A stretch of 64,000 nucleotides of DNA from Geomonas diazotrophica (GTDB lineage Bacteria; Desulfobacterota; Desulfuromonadia; Geobacterales; Geobacteraceae): NCBI RefSeq assembly GCF_018919385.1, contig NZ_JAHLMF010000006.1, forward strand, positions 248,001 to 312,000. The letters run 5' to 3'. The position numbers and the translations under genes were made by a program. Shown here piece after piece: positions 12,308-21,793 of the stretch (position 1 is the first letter of the stretch; the number at the start of each line of letters is the position of its first letter). Below the pieces are notes generated by a model. That model made no database searches and had not been told where the DNA came from. It worked only from the letters and a program-made list of their open reading frames with translations.

Positions 12308-14329
12308 CTACGAGGCAAGGGGACAGGCACCTCCGGGGCCGCTCCCCGAAAGCCGCGCCGCCACCAGTTCGGCCAGGTCGCGCGCCGCGAGGTTTCCCTC
12401 CAGTCCGCCGGTCTTGATGCCGTCCTCGAACATGGTGAGGCAGAACGGGCAGTTGGAGACCAGCATCGGCGCTCGGGTCGCTCCGGCCATCTGCACCCGG
12501 GCGGTGCTGATGCGGGTGCCGACCTTCTCCTCGGCAAGGATGCGCCCCCCTCCCCCGCCGCAGCAGAAGCTCTCCCTGCGGTTTCGGTCCATCTCGGCTA
12601 TGTTCCCGCCCATCCGTTCCAGGATCTCGCGCGGCGGCTCGAAGATGTCGGCGTAACGGCCGATGTAGCAGGAATCGTGGTAGGTGCAGTCGAAGCCCTC
12701 GCCGGGGTCCAGCTTCAGGCGCCCCTGCTCCAGGAGCTCCGCCAGCAACGAGGTGTAGTGGCGCACCGGGATCTCCAGGCCGAGGTCGCGGTAGTCGCGC
12801 GCCAGCGCGTTGAAGCAGTGCGGGCAGGTGGTGACGATCTCCCGCACCCCGTACCCCTTGATCCTTTCGATGTTCTCCTGCGCCATGGTCTGGTACAGGT
12901 ACTCGTTCCCCAGTTTCCGCGGCGGCTCCCCGCAGCACTTCTCCTCCTTACCCAGGATGCCGAGCCTGATCCCGGCCGCTGAGCAGATCTTTGCGAACGC
13001 CTTGGCCACCTCCTTGTTCCTGCGGTCGAAGGAGGCATAACAACCCACGAAGTACATCACGTCGAAGGGCTCACCGCTCTCCAGGGTGACCACGTCGAGC
13101 CCCTCGGCCCAGGCGCCGCGCTCGGCCCAGGCGAGGCCAAAGGGGTTGCCGTTCACCTCGTAGTTGCCCATGGCGGTCCGCACCTCGTCTCCCGGGAAGC
13201 TCCCCTCCATGAGCGCGAGGTTTCGGCGCATCTCGAGGATCTTGTTGACGTGCTCGATGTCCACCGGGCAGATCTCCTGGCAGGCGCGGCAGGTGGTGCA
13301 GTCCCAGAGCACCTCCTCGGTGACGTAGCGGCAGAGATCCCCCTGCGGGTCGTTGAGCGCCATCTCCCCCACCTGCTGCACCACCCTCATGGGTGAGAGT
13401 GGCTTTTCGGTGTTCCAGGCCGGGCAGCGGTCCTGGCAGCGCCTGCACAAGGTACAGGCATCGGCGTCGTAGATGTCCTTCCAGGCGAGATCGGTCGCCT
13501 TGGCGGCGCCGAACTGCTCCGCGCTCTCGTCCTCGAGGTTGATGGTGGCGATGGCCCCCTTGGGGCGCAGGTCGGTGAACAGGTAGTTGGCCGGATCGGT
13601 GAACAGGTGCCTCAACTTGGTGAAGGGAATGGCGACGATGAAGCCCATGGCGAGGAAGAAGTGAACCCACCAGAGGGCCTTGTGCGCGACCGAGATGCTG
13701 CCGAGGTCCATCCCGGAGAACAGGGGAGCCAGCAGCAGCCCACCGGGCGAGAACCGGGCCAGCTCCGGGTTCACCGTCACCTCGGTGGCGGCCATCCGCA
13801 GCGACTCCACCACGAACCCGGTAACGAGGATGGTGAAGAGGAGCGCGTGCGCCAGGTAGTCGTCCCCCTTGGTGGGGAGCGCCGGGGGCCTGACCAGGAA
13901 GCGGCGCACGAACAGCCCCCCGAGCATCAGGATCGCGATGATGCCGGCGAGGTCGAGGACCAGAGAGTATGCCTTGTAGAAGGTCCCCTTCAGGAAGGTT
14001 ATGGCCAAAAGCGGAGCGGTGAAGTCCGCCTGCAGCATGATGAGCAGGGTGCCGATGAAGAGCAGCAGAAAGCCCCAGAAGAAGAAGGCATGCAGCGTCC
14101 CCGGCACGGGAACCCGGAGCACCTTGGCCTGGGTAAGGGCGCCGCGCGCCATGTGCTTCAGGCGCAGCGAAAGCCGGTCCAACCGGTCCAGGGGCTTGCC
14201 CTGCCGGTAGAGCGGCAAGCGCGACCGGAACCCCCAGGCGCACCCTCCCAGGGCCAGGAAGGCGAACAGGTACATGACCCATATCAGACCATGGTTGACA
14301 TTCCAGTAGATCTCGCGTGTCGCTTCCAT
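12308..14329 (-). CDS. Membrane-bound HdrD-like Fe-S oxidoreductase
   Basis: 673 residues. The N-terminal part (about 1-250) has several membrane helices resembling a nitrate-reductase gamma/heme-b module. It is followed by two [4Fe-4S] ferredoxin motifs (CTLCRRCQDRCP and CTTCRACQEICP, about 285-355) and two CCG domains (CCGEPPRKLGNEY and CCGGGGGR) of the kind that bind the unusual cluster of heterodisulfide reductase HdrB/HdrD. Such proteins shuttle electrons between the quinone pool and a soluble donor or thiol couple; the partner is not evident here. ATG at 14329 follows AGAGGTGCCGT. A TATAGT -10-like box lies at 14360-14365 on the minus strand. Confidence 0.88.
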   Translation of the reverse strand: MEATREIYWNVNHGLIWVMYLFAFLALGGCAWGFRSRLPLYRQGKPLDRLDRLSLRLKHMARGALTQAKVLRVPVPGTLHAFFFWGFLLLFIGTLLIMLQADFTAPLLAITFLKGTFYKAYSLVLDLAGIIAILMLGGLFVRRFLVRPPALPTKGDDYLAHALLFTILVTGFVVESLRMAATEVTVNPELARFSPGGLLLAPLFSGMDLGSISVAHKALWWVHFFLAMGFIVAIPFTKLRHLFTDPANYLFTDLRPKGAIATINLEDESAEQFGAAKATDLAWKDIYDADACTLCRRCQDRCPAWNTEKPLSPMRVVQQVGEMALNDPQGDLCRYVTEEVLWDCTTCRACQEICPVDIEHVNKILEMRRNLALMEGSFPGDEVRTAMGNYEVNGNPFGLAWAERGAWAEGLDVVTLESGEPFDVMYFVGCYASFDRRNKEVAKAFAKICSAAGIRLGILGKEEKCCGEPPRKLGNEYLYQTMAQENIERIKGYGVREIVTTCPHCFNALARDYRDLGLEIPVRHYTSLLAELLEQGRLKLDPGEGFDCTYHDSCYIGRYADIFEPPREILERMGGNIAEMDRNRRESFCCGGGGGRILAEEKVGTRISTARVQMAGATRAPMLVSNCPFCLTMFEDGIKTGGLEGNLAARDLAELVAARLSGSGPGGACPLAS

Positions 14330-14423
14330 ACGGCACCTCTGCAGTTGCGGAATTGGCAAACTATAGCCGAAGCGGGCGCTCCAGGATAGAGAAAAACTAA
14401 TGGGGGGTGTTTCGGCGGGTCGA

Positions 14424-15380
14424 TCAGGCGTGGTTGCGCAGCATCAGCTCCGCCGGGTGGGGGGAAAGGTACACCTGCTGCTGCAGGTACTGCTGCCGGT
14501 ACTTGGCGATGTAGTGCCTGAGGAGAGTCATGGGCACCACCAGCGGCACCAGCCCGTCGTGATACTGGCCGATCAGCTGCACGAGCTCATGCTTCTCCTC
14601 GGCGGTGAGCTCCTTCTTGAAGTACCCCATGATGTGCATCAGCACGTTGGTCTGCTTCTTCACCGTCGCGTGCAGTTCCAGTGCCTTCATGTAGAGCCCC
14701 TGGTAACGCTCCAGCAGTTCCGGGAGCGGGAGCTCCTTCCCTTTGGCGACCAGTGCCCCGAGCTCGCGGTAGAGCTGGGTGCTGTGCGACATGACCAGCA
14801 GCTTTTGGCAGGTATGGAACCGGACCAGCTTGCCGAGGTCGGGTTCATGGGCCAGGAAGTCCTTCCAGCGCCGGAAAGCGAAGACCCGCTCGATGAAGTT
14901 TTCCCGGAGCACCGGATCGTTCAGCCTCCCCTCCTCCTCCAAGGGAAGCTGCGGGAAGCGCCGCGCCACCGCCGCTGCGAAGAGGCCGCTGCCGCTTGTG
15001 GGGGGCATCCCCTCCCGGTACACCTTGACCCGGAACAGCCCCGAGGACGGGGAACCCTTCTTGAAGACGAAGCCGCAGAGATCCTCGCCCGCGAGCTGCT
15101 CCACCTTGTCACGGCAGAAGCGGAGCATCTGTTCAGTCTTGTCGACGCGCGTCCTGTGGGTCATGAGCCGCGGCTTGTCCGGGTCCCCCTCCAGGCGCAT
15201 CGCCTCGCGCGGGGTGCTCATGCCGCACTCAACCTCGGGGCAGACCGGCACGAAGCTGAAGAACCTCCCCAAGACCTCCGTGAGGTAGGGGTCGTGCTTG
15301 TGGCCGCCGTCGTAGCGTACCTTCTCACCCAAAAGGCAGGAGCTGACGCCAATCCTGATGGGCGCGCCGGATCCGGACAT
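14424..15380 (-). CDS. DUF523 and DUF1722 (YbgA-like) protein
   Basis: 318 residues made of two conserved domains. DUF523 (about 8-150) has the family features IGVSSCLLGEKVRYDGGHK, VPVCPEVECGM and GFVFKKGSPSSGL with conserved cysteines. DUF1722/YbgA (about 185-310) includes FHTCQKLLVMSHS and ends in a helical region rich in tyrosine and glutamine. This fusion is widespread in bacteria, often near photolyase or MerR genes, but its biochemical role is not established; a thiol- or metal-dependent reaction is possible from the cysteines. A good GGGGAGGTATTCC ribosome site precedes the ATG. Confidence 0.88.
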   Translation of the reverse strand: MSGSGAPIRIGVSSCLLGEKVRYDGGHKHDPYLTEVLGRFFSFVPVCPEVECGMSTPREAMRLEGDPDKPRLMTHRTRVDKTEQMLRFCRDKVEQLAGEDLCGFVFKKGSPSSGLFRVKVYREGMPPTSGSGLFAAAVARRFPQLPLEEEGRLNDPVLRENFIERVFAFRRWKDFLAHEPDLGKLVRFHTCQKLLVMSHSTQLYRELGALVAKGKELPLPELLERYQGLYMKALELHATVKKQTNVLMHIMGYFKKELTAEEKHELVQLIGQYHDGLVPLVVPMTLLRHYIAKYRQQYLQQQVYLSPHPAELMLRNHA

Positions 15381-15428
15381 GGAATACCTCCCCAGTACCC
15401 CTTTGCGGGGCGGTAGACATTGTGGCAG

Positions 15429-15464
15429 AAAAAACGACCCTGCGCCAGCGCAAAGGGCCGGGTC
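15429..15464 (-). terminator. Terminator of the 61-aa gene
   Basis: Minus-strand GACCC (15464-15460) pairs with GGGTC (15440-15436), enclosing a second stem (CCCTTTGCGC with GCGCAGGG), followed by a six-T run. It begins one base after the stop codon of the small gene at 15466. Confidence 0.75.
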
Positions 15465-15465
15465 T

Positions 15466-15651
15466 TCAGAGTAGCGGCGCTTCCTGCTGGCAGAAAAGCC
15501 CTTCGCCGACGAAGATACGCACCTGCCGGGAAGGCAGCGGCATCCTCAGGTCGTGCCGGGGAACGAGGTGGGCGTTGCGGTCCAGCAGAGGCCGCTGCTT
15601 AGGCAGGCGGTTCTCCCTGCGGTCGGGTGTGGATCTGAGGATCAAGAACAC
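15466..15651 (-). CDS. Unrecognised 61-residue small protein
   Basis: Starts at a GTG at 15651 preceded by AAAAAGGAG with seven bases spacing, an excellent ribosome site, and ends at TGA directly before an intrinsic terminator. The protein begins MFLILRSTPDRRENRLPKQR and ends FVGEGLFCQQEAPLL: basic, about one in six residues arginine, one cysteine near the C-terminus, no membrane span or signal peptide of normal length. Codon use is GC-rich at third positions like its neighbours. A longer ATG-initiated form of 80 residues is possible but has no ribosome site. I recognise no family. It is transcribed toward the DUF523 gene but separated from it by the terminator. Confidence 0.62.
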   Translation of the reverse strand: MFLILRSTPDRRENRLPKQRPLLDRNAHLVPRHDLRMPLPSRQVRIFVGEGLFCQQEAPLL

Positions 15652-15971
15652 GAGTTTGCTCCTTTTTAGACAGTATCTGCAAACCTGCACCTCTTTGCAA
15701 TAATCCAACCAAAGTCATAAGATGCCGATTTATCTCCGGTGCCCCATGACAAAGCGGTGCAACAAATACGACAACCATCCAGAATATCGTCACGGAGTGC
15801 CGAGACATTGACAGCAGGCAGTGTCGACCGCGGTCATGGCACTATCAAGTGTTTAATACTTTCACTTGGCAGGTAGAGTCTCGCTCAATTGAACTCTCTG
15901 CGCTATCTGATATAACCCTATCTGTGGTCTTCTCCATCCTTACCGGCTAAACGAAAAGCGGAGACATGCCG
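15652..15971. other. Intergenic region between divergent small gene and PAS kinase
   Basis: About 320 bases. It contains the kinase promoter at 15889-15916. A 69-codon minus-strand frame at 15599-15808 has a signal-peptide-like start but no ribosome site and overlaps the small gene in another frame, so it is not called. Nothing else was recognised. Confidence 0.4.
15889..15916 (+). promoter_or_regulatory. Sigma-70 promoter of PAS hybrid kinase
   Basis: TTGAAC (15889-15894), 16 bases, TATAAC (15911-15916); predicted start near 15923, some 50 bases before the kinase start. Confidence 0.6.
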
Positions 15972-18770
15972 ATGTTCGACTCGCTGGAGCAATGCCGTGC
16001 GCTGTTCGACGAACTGCCTGTGGGAATGTTCATCCAACGCTCGGACGGCACCCCGCTTGCGGTGAACGCGGCGGCCCTTGAGATCTTCGGGATGGAGCGG
16101 GACCTGTTCCTGCAGCACAGCCCCGAGCACCCCCAATGGCACCTCTGCACATCACAGGGCTCCCCTCTTCCGCCCGACCAGCATCCCGCCACCGCCGTCC
16201 TGCGCCTTGGCAAGGCCGCGCGCGACGTCAACCTCTCCATCCACAACCGCCGCAGGGGGAGCCCCGTGCCGGTCTGCATCGACGTCATGCCGCTCAGGGC
16301 TCAGGACGAAACCGTCCCCTCCCACGTCTGCGTCGTCTTGAGGGAAACCAAGGAGGCGGAAAGGGCGCTTCACGAGAGCGAATCCCGCTACCGGGCCATG
16401 GTGCAGACCCAGGGGGAGTTCGTGGTCCGCTACCGGCGCGGCGGCATGCTTACCTTCGCCAACGACACCTATTGTCGATACCTGCAGAAGGAGCAGGAGG
16501 AACTGCTGGGGCAGAACTTCTATGTCTTCTTCTTCCTGCAGGACCGAGAGGCCTTGATCCGCGGCGTCGAGACCATGACCGAGGAAAACCAGGGGCAGTC
16601 GCTGGAGGTACGGGCGTGGCTCCCCGACGGCCGCCTGGTATGGCAGAAGTGGAACAATAGCGCCATCGTGGACGACACCGGACAGGTGGTGGAGTTCCAG
16701 GCGACCGGCATGGACATCACCAGGAGCAAGCATGCCGAGGAGAGCCTGAAAAAAAGCGAAGAACGCTACCGTTCCCTGTTCGACAACATGCTGAACGGCT
16801 TCGCCTACTGCAGGATGATCCTGGACTCCTCGCGGCCTCTGGATTTCGTATTCCTTGAGGTAAACCAGAGCTTCGAGCGGCTCACCGGGCTTCGTGCGGT
16901 GGGGGGAAAGCGGATGAGCGAGATCCTCCCCGGAGTGTGGGAGTCGGACCCCGAGCTGCTGGCCGCCTTCCGGCGCGTGGCCCTGAGCGGGAAGCCGGAG
17001 CAGATGGAGTGTTACGTCAACGCCATAAGCGAGTGGCTCTCCGTGTCGGTTTACAGCCCCGAGCCGGGGTGCTTCGTCATCGTGTTCGAGGTGATCACCA
17101 AGAGGAAGCGGACCGAAGAGTGCCTCGCCTTCCTGGCTCAGTCCAACGCGACCGCCACCCCTGACGAGCAGTTCTTCCACCGCCTGGCCCGCTACCTGGC
17201 CGGCACCCTGGACATGGACTTCATCTGCATCGACCAACTCGAGGAGGGAAACCTCTGGGCCCGCACGGTGGCGGTCTACTACAACGGCAGCTTCGAGGAG
17301 AACGTCCGTTACACGCTCAAGGACACGCCCTGCGGCGAGGTTGTGGGACGCAACATCTGCTGCTACCGCGAGGGGGTACGCCAACTGTTCCCCAACGACC
17401 AGGTGCTGCAGGACTTAAACGCCGAGAGCTACCTGGGCGTGGTGCTCTGGGGCTCAACGGGGGTCCCCATCGGGCTGATCGCAACCATCGGCCACAAACC
17501 GCTTTTGAACCGGGAGCTGGCGGAAGAGATCCTGCAGATGGTGAGCGGCCGGGCCGCGGCGGAACTCGAGCGCCGGATCCACGAGGAGGAACGCCTGAGG
17601 CTTGAGCAGCAGCTGCTGCACGCCCAGAAGCTGGAGAGCCTGGGGATCCTGGCTGGGGGGATCGCCCACGACTTCAACAACATCCTCACCGGGATCCTCG
17701 GCAACTCCAGCCTGGGACTGATGCGTATCGACCCCGGCTCGCCGGCGGTGGAAAACCTGCAGAACATAGAGAAGGGGGCGGTCAGGGCGGCCGACCTCGC
17801 CAAGCAGATGCTCGCCTACTCCGGCAAGGGGATGTTCGTGGTCGAGCCGGTCAGCCTGAACAGCCTCTTGACCGAGATGGTCCACCTGCTGGAGGTCTCT
17901 GTTTCGAAGAAGTGCCGGCTGGTAATGGAACTGGCGCAGGAGCTCCCTCCGGTGCAGGCGGACTCCACCCAGTTGCGCCAGATCGTGATGAACCTGGTGA
18001 TCAACGCCTCCGAGGCGATCGGCGACCGAGGGGGGACCATCACCATCCGTAGCGGCTTCCGCCACTTCGACGAGCAGTACCTGAAAGGGGCGTGGTCCGA
18101 AAAGGAGATAAAGGAAGGGGATTTCCTGTTCCTGCAGGTGGAGGACGACGGCTGCGGCATGGACGACGGGACGCTGTCGCGCATCTTCGACCCGTTTTTC
18201 ACCACCAAGTTCACCGGCCGCGGCCTGGGGATGTCGGCTGTGCTCGGGATCATCAGGGGGCACAGGGGCGCCATCAAGGTGGAGAGCAAGCCGGGCAAGG
18301 GGACCACCTTCACCGTGATCCTTCCCGCCAGCGACCTCCCCATCCAGGACCAGGCAGGTCAGCCGCCGCCGGAGGAAAGCTGGCAGGGGAGCGGGACCGT
18401 GCTTTTGGTGGACGACGAGGAGTTCATCTGCAGCGTGGGGGCTTCCATGCTGGAGCAGTTGGGCTACCAGGTGGTGACCGCGCTCAGCGGCAGCAGGGCC
18501 GTGGAACTGTACCGTGAGCGCGGGGACGTGCGCTTCGTGGTCCTCGATCTGACCATGCCGCAGATGGACGGGGAACAGACCTACCAGGAGCTGCGGAGGT
18601 TCGACCCCGAGGTGAAGGTGATCATCTCCAGCGGCTACAGCGAGCAGGAGGTGACCCGGAAGCTTGCAGGCGCCGGCTACCTCGCCTTCATTCAAAAACC
18701 GTACAGCATGCAGGCACTCTCCGAGGTGATGAAGCGCTGCGACAACCGGCGCAGGGTTCCGAAACGCTGA
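15972..18770 (+). CDS. PAS/GAF hybrid histidine kinase with C-terminal receiver
   Basis: 932 residues, apparently cytosolic (no membrane span). Three PAS domains are seen in order (about 8-125, 128-255, 262-380; the second ends QATGMDITRSKHAEES), then a GAF-like region (about 385-530), a histidine-kinase core with phosphorylated histidine in LAGGIAHDFNNILTG, an ATPase domain (DDGCGMDDGT; FTGRGLGMSAVLGI) and a receiver (about 807-925; VDDEE acidic pair, phosphoacceptor in VVLDLTMPQMDGE, KP near 910). The HDFNN H-box type is common in NtrB-like and PAS sensor kinases. The ATG at 15972 is preferred over 15966 because GGAG is eight bases upstream of it. No cognate regulator is adjacent. Converges with the EF-G gene, with only eight bases between the stops. 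Confidence 0.9.
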   Translation: MFDSLEQCRALFDELPVGMFIQRSDGTPLAVNAAALEIFGMERDLFLQHSPEHPQWHLCTSQGSPLPPDQHPATAVLRLGKAARDVNLSIHNRRRGSPVPVCIDVMPLRAQDETVPSHVCVVLRETKEAERALHESESRYRAMVQTQGEFVVRYRRGGMLTFANDTYCRYLQKEQEELLGQNFYVFFFLQDREALIRGVETMTEENQGQSLEVRAWLPDGRLVWQKWNNSAIVDDTGQVVEFQATGMDITRSKHAEESLKKSEERYRSLFDNMLNGFAYCRMILDSSRPLDFVFLEVNQSFERLTGLRAVGGKRMSEILPGVWESDPELLAAFRRVALSGKPEQMECYVNAISEWLSVSVYSPEPGCFVIVFEVITKRKRTEECLAFLAQSNATATPDEQFFHRLARYLAGTLDMDFICIDQLEEGNLWARTVAVYYNGSFEENVRYTLKDTPCGEVVGRNICCYREGVRQLFPNDQVLQDLNAESYLGVVLWGSTGVPIGLIATIGHKPLLNRELAEEILQMVSGRAAAELERRIHEEERLRLEQQLLHAQKLESLGILAGGIAHDFNNILTGILGNSSLGLMRIDPGSPAVENLQNIEKGAVRAADLAKQMLAYSGKGMFVVEPVSLNSLLTEMVHLLEVSVSKKCRLVMELAQELPPVQADSTQLRQIVMNLVINASEAIGDRGGTITIRSGFRHFDEQYLKGAWSEKEIKEGDFLFLQVEDDGCGMDDGTLSRIFDPFFTTKFTGRGLGMSAVLGIIRGHRGAIKVESKPGKGTTFTVILPASDLPIQDQAGQPPPEESWQGSGTVLLVDDEEFICSVGASMLEQLGYQVVTALSGSRAVELYRERGDVRFVVLDLTMPQMDGEQTYQELRRFDPEVKVIISSGYSEQEVTRKLAGAGYLAFIQKPYSMQALSEVMKRCDNRRRVPKR

Positions 18771-18778
18771 GCGTTGCC

Positions 18779-20869
18779 CTACCGGAGCAGCCCGAAGCGC
18801 TCCTGCACCTCCGCCGGAGCCTCCTCGAATCCCTGGAACTCCATGGTGTAGCTACCCCGCCCCTTGGTGGCGCTGCGCAGCTCGGTCATGTAGCCGAACA
18901 TCTCCGCCAGGGGAACGGTGGCCTTCACCAGCTCGAGCTCCCCGCGCCGGTCCAGCCCCTCCACCCGCCCCCTTTTCTGCTGCAGCCCCCCAAGCACCTT
19001 CCCCAGGTGCTCCGCCGGCGTTTCCAGCTCCAGTTTCATGATCGGCTCCAGCAGCATGGGGGCGCCCTCGCGTGCCGCCAGCACCACGCCACGCTGGGCC
19101 GCCCCGCGCAGCGCAAGTTCGGAAGGGGCCGGCGCACCCGGCTCAACCGGGAGCTCCTCTACCCGCACCTCCAGGTCGGTCAGGGCATACCCGGTCAGGC
19201 AGCCGCCGCGGCACGCATCGAGCAGGCTCTCCTGCACGGCCGCCAGGAGCTCGGGGGTGATGGGCGCCGCCGGGGCCGGAAGCACGGTCCTCACCCCGCC
19301 CCCCCGGGGGAGCGGAACCAGGCGCAGCAAAAGCTCGGCGGGTTCAGGGTGCTTGTCCGCCATGGCCTGGAACAACTCGCGTCTGGACACCTCGCGCCGC
19401 AGCGTCTCGCGGTACACCACCCTCGGGCGCCCCGTCTTCACCTGCACGCCGTACTCGCGACGCAGGCGGTCGATGATGATCTCCAGGTGCAGCTCCCCCA
19501 TTCCGGTCAGGATGGTCTGTCCGGTCTCCTTATCCTCGTGCACCCGGAAGGTCGGGTCCTCCCACTGGAAAAATTCGAGCGTCCCGAGGAGGTGCGCCCG
19601 GTCCTCCACCCCCTTCGCCTCCACGGCCAGTGAAACCACCGGCTCGGGCACGCTCACCCCTTCCAGGAGCAGGGGGTGACCTGGATCGCAAAGGGTGTCG
19701 CCGGTCAGGGTCGATTGGCAGCCGGTCACCGCCACGATGTCCCCCGCCAGCGCCTCGGCGACCTCCTCCCTCCGGTGTGCGTGCATCCGGAACAGGTGCC
19801 TGATGCGCTCGTTGCCGCCGCGGCTTGCGTTCAGCAGGGTGGCCCCCGTCTTCACCCTTCCGGAGTAGACGCGCAGGTAGGTGAGGCGCCTACCCTCCTC
19901 GGCCATGACCTTGAATGCCAGTGCGCGCAGGGGCTGGTCGGGATCGCACCTGAAAACCTCGGCCTCACCGTTGCCGGGATGCCTCCCCACCATGGCCGGG
20001 AGGTCCGTCGGGGACGGCAGGTAGAGACAGACCGCGTCGAGGACCGGCTGCACCCCCTTGTTGCGCAAGGCCGACCCCAGCAGCACCGGGAAGATCTCGC
20101 AGGAGAGCGTCCCCCTGCGCAGTGCCCGGTGCAGATCTTTCGCCGCCACCTTGCGCCCCTCCAGGAAGTCCGCCATCACCTGGTCGTCAAAGTCTGCGGC
20201 CACCTCCGTCAACTGCAGGCGCGCCTTCAGTACCGAGTCCGCATACTCGGGCGGCACCGGTGCACGGAGCACCGTCCGTCCCAGATCCTGCTCGGAGAAC
20301 GTGAGCGCCTCCTCGCCGACCAGGTCTATTACTCCGGAAAAAGCAGCCTCCGTTCCCATGGGGAGCTGCAGCAAAACGGCCCGTGCCCCCAATCGCTCCG
20401 CCATGTGCTGCAGCACGTGACCGTGGTCCGCTCCCAGACGGTCCATCTTGTTGATGAGGCAGATCCGGGGTACGCGATAGCGATCCGCCTGGCGCCATAC
20501 CAGCTCGCTCTGGGGCTGTACCCCTTCGACCGCGCTGAAGATGGCCACCGCTCCGTCCAACACCCGGACGCTCCGCTCCACCTCGATGGTGAAGTCGATA
20601 TGCCCCGGGGTGTCAATGAGGTTGAGCCGGTGCTCTCCCCAGCGGCAGGAGGTGGCGCTTGCGGTGATGGTTATGCCCCGCTCCTGCTCCTGAGGCATCC
20701 AGTCCATGACCGCCTGGCCGTCGTGCACTTCCCCCATCTTGTGCGTTTCACCGCTGTAGAAGAGGATACGCTCGGTGACTGTAGTCTTCCCCGCATCGAT
20801 ATGAGAGATGATGCCAATATTTCGGATGTGAGAAACGTCGGGGGATGGAATCGTCGTTCTCCTTTGCAT
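18779..20869 (-). CDS. fusA2: Elongation factor G paralogue (EF-G2 type)
   Basis: Translational GTPase of about 696 residues with G1 SHIDAGKTT (22-30), effector region QERGITIT, G3 DTPGH and G4 NKMD, then domains II-V ending [15 protein letters not shown]. It lies outside any ribosomal-protein operon, so it is the extra EF-G rather than the housekeeping copy; such paralogues are implicated in ribosome recycling or GTP-independent translocation in other bacteria. The start is uncertain: the ATG at 20869 has no clear ribosome site, whereas AAAGGAG lies seven bases before an ATT codon six codons downstream, at 20851. Confidence 0.9.
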   Translation of the reverse strand: MQRRTTIPSPDVSHIRNIGIISHIDAGKTTVTERILFYSGETHKMGEVHDGQAVMDWMPQEQERGITITASATSCRWGEHRLNLIDTPGHIDFTIEVERSVRVLDGAVAIFSAVEGVQPQSELVWRQADRYRVPRICLINKMDRLGADHGHVLQHMAERLGARAVLLQLPMGTEAAFSGVIDLVGEEALTFSEQDLGRTVLRAPVPPEYADSVLKARLQLTEVAADFDDQVMADFLEGRKVAAKDLHRALRRGTLSCEIFPVLLGSALRNKGVQPVLDAVCLYLPSPTDLPAMVGRHPGNGEAEVFRCDPDQPLRALAFKVMAEEGRRLTYLRVYSGRVKTGATLLNASRGGNERIRHLFRMHAHRREEVAEALAGDIVAVTGCQSTLTGDTLCDPGHPLLLEGVSVPEPVVSLAVEAKGVEDRAHLLGTLEFFQWEDPTFRVHEDKETGQTILTGMGELHLEIIIDRLRREYGVQVKTGRPRVVYRETLRREVSRRELFQAMADKHPEPAELLLRLVPLPRGGGVRTVLPAPAAPITPELLAAVQESLLDACRGGCLTGYALTDLEVRVEELPVEPGAPAPSELALRGAAQRGVVLAAREGAPMLLEPIMKLELETPAEHLGKVLGGLQQKRGRVEGLDRRGELELVKATVPLAEMFGYMTELRSATKGRGSYTMEFQGFEEAPAEVQERFGLLR

Positions 20870-20984
20870 CGTGATCATCGAACTGTGGCCGGAAAAGTCT
20901 AATAATATCCGACATTCTGCAGAAGTCAAAAAGGGAATCCCAGGTATTGCCGTTCCCTCTCTGTTACTTTGCATGCGCGATGGG

Positions 20985-21013
20985 TTGACATCCTGCACGC
21001 TTTACATTAATTT
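20985..21013 (+). promoter_or_regulatory. Possible promoter of BON-domain gene
   Basis: A perfect TTGACA (20985-20990) is followed 17 bases later by TAATTT, a weak -10. The leader to the BON gene would be about 55 bases. Confidence 0.35.
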
Positions 21014-21071
21014 TTACCAATCAAAAAAGAGCAATCCCCAATAACACAAACCAAAGGAGGAAGTTACCACG

Positions 21072-21512
21072 ATGAAAACACTCAATCTTCTACTCGCCGC
21101 CACACTGTCAACCGCCATCGCCTTGGGCGCACCGCATGTGCTGCAGGCCGCCCAGGACAAGAACGACACCACCAAGGCCGATAACACCAGGAAGAACAGG
21201 GAAGAGAACAAGGGGGCGACCGCCGACCAGCAGAAGGAGAACAAGACCGACCGGGAGATCACCCGGGAGATCCGGCGCACGGTGGTCAAGGACAAGTCGC
21301 TGTCCATCACGGCTCACAACGTAAAGATAATAACCAAGGACGGGCGCGTCATCCTGAAAGGCCCGGTCAAGAGCGAAGACGAGAAGAAGGCGGTGGAAAA
21401 GGCGGCTGTAGCCGTGGTCGGCAAGGGGAAGGTGAGCAACGAACTGGAGGTTGCGCCCCCCAAGGATAAGACAGAAAAGAAGGAAAAGAAGGAGCAGAAA
21501 GAGCAGAAATAA
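21072..21512 (+). CDS. Periplasmic BON-domain protein
   Basis: 146 residues: signal peptide (about 1-27, MKTLNLLLAATLSTAIALG then HVLQA-AQ), a charged Asn/Lys/Glu-rich linker (28-60), a BON domain (about 60-128; TREIRRTVVKDKSLSITAHNV, VILKGPVKSEDEKKAVEKAA) and a lysine/glutamate-rich tail. BON domains (OsmY-type) bind phospholipid and help the envelope resist osmotic or other stress. AAAGGAGGAAGTTACCACG precedes the ATG. Single-gene unit with its own terminator; divergent from EF-G2. Confidence 0.9.
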   Translation: MKTLNLLLAATLSTAIALGAPHVLQAAQDKNDTTKADNTRKNREENKGATADQQKENKTDREITREIRRTVVKDKSLSITAHNVKIITKDGRVILKGPVKSEDEKKAVEKAAVAVVGKGKVSNELEVAPPKDKTEKKEKKEQKEQK

Positions 21513-21545
21513 CGGAGTAAAAGACGCGTAACGAAAGCGTATCGC

Positions 21546-21577
21546 AAAGGCCAGGCTGCCAGGGGAGCCTGGCCTTT
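21546..21577. terminator. Bidirectional terminator
   Basis: AAAGGCCAGGCT (21546-21557) pairs perfectly with AGCCTGGCCTTT (21566-21577). It serves the BON gene on the plus strand and the small gene ending at 21604 on the minus strand. Confidence 0.85.
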
Positions 21578-21603
21578 GCCGTGGCCGGGGCAGCCGGCAT
21601 ATC

Positions 21604-21777
21604 CTAGCGGTTGCGACGCTCCTGCTTGCGTGCCAGGAGGAGCTCCCACTGGCGCTGAACCTCCTCCGGCGCATAGCGCTTAAAGAACCTGGGGAAAAAC
21701 CGTGCGATGAGCCTGTCTTCCCAGGTGAAGGTGGCAACCCAGCGTTCCGCGGGATCTGTATCGCGTTCTTCCTTCAT
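21604..21777 (-). CDS. Conserved-looking small protein (57 aa)
   Basis: 57 residues, rich in charged and aromatic amino acids (WVATFTWEDRLIARFFPRFFKRYAPEEVQRQWELLLARKQERRNR), probably helical and basic at the C-terminus, without a signal peptide. ATG at 21777 has GAGGTG about six bases upstream. It follows the DUF2279-like gene by 16 bases on the same strand and is closed by a terminator, so the two form an operon. Family not recognised. Confidence 0.6.
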   Translation of the reverse strand: MKEERDTDPAERWVATFTWEDRLIARFFPRFFKRYAPEEVQRQWELLLARKQERRNR

Positions 21778-21793
21778 GTTTCCCACCTCGACA

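Noticed and set aside
15599-15808. 69-codon minus-strand frame with a signal-peptide-like N-terminus
   Set aside because: No ribosome site, and it overlaps in a different frame the better supported 61-codon gene.
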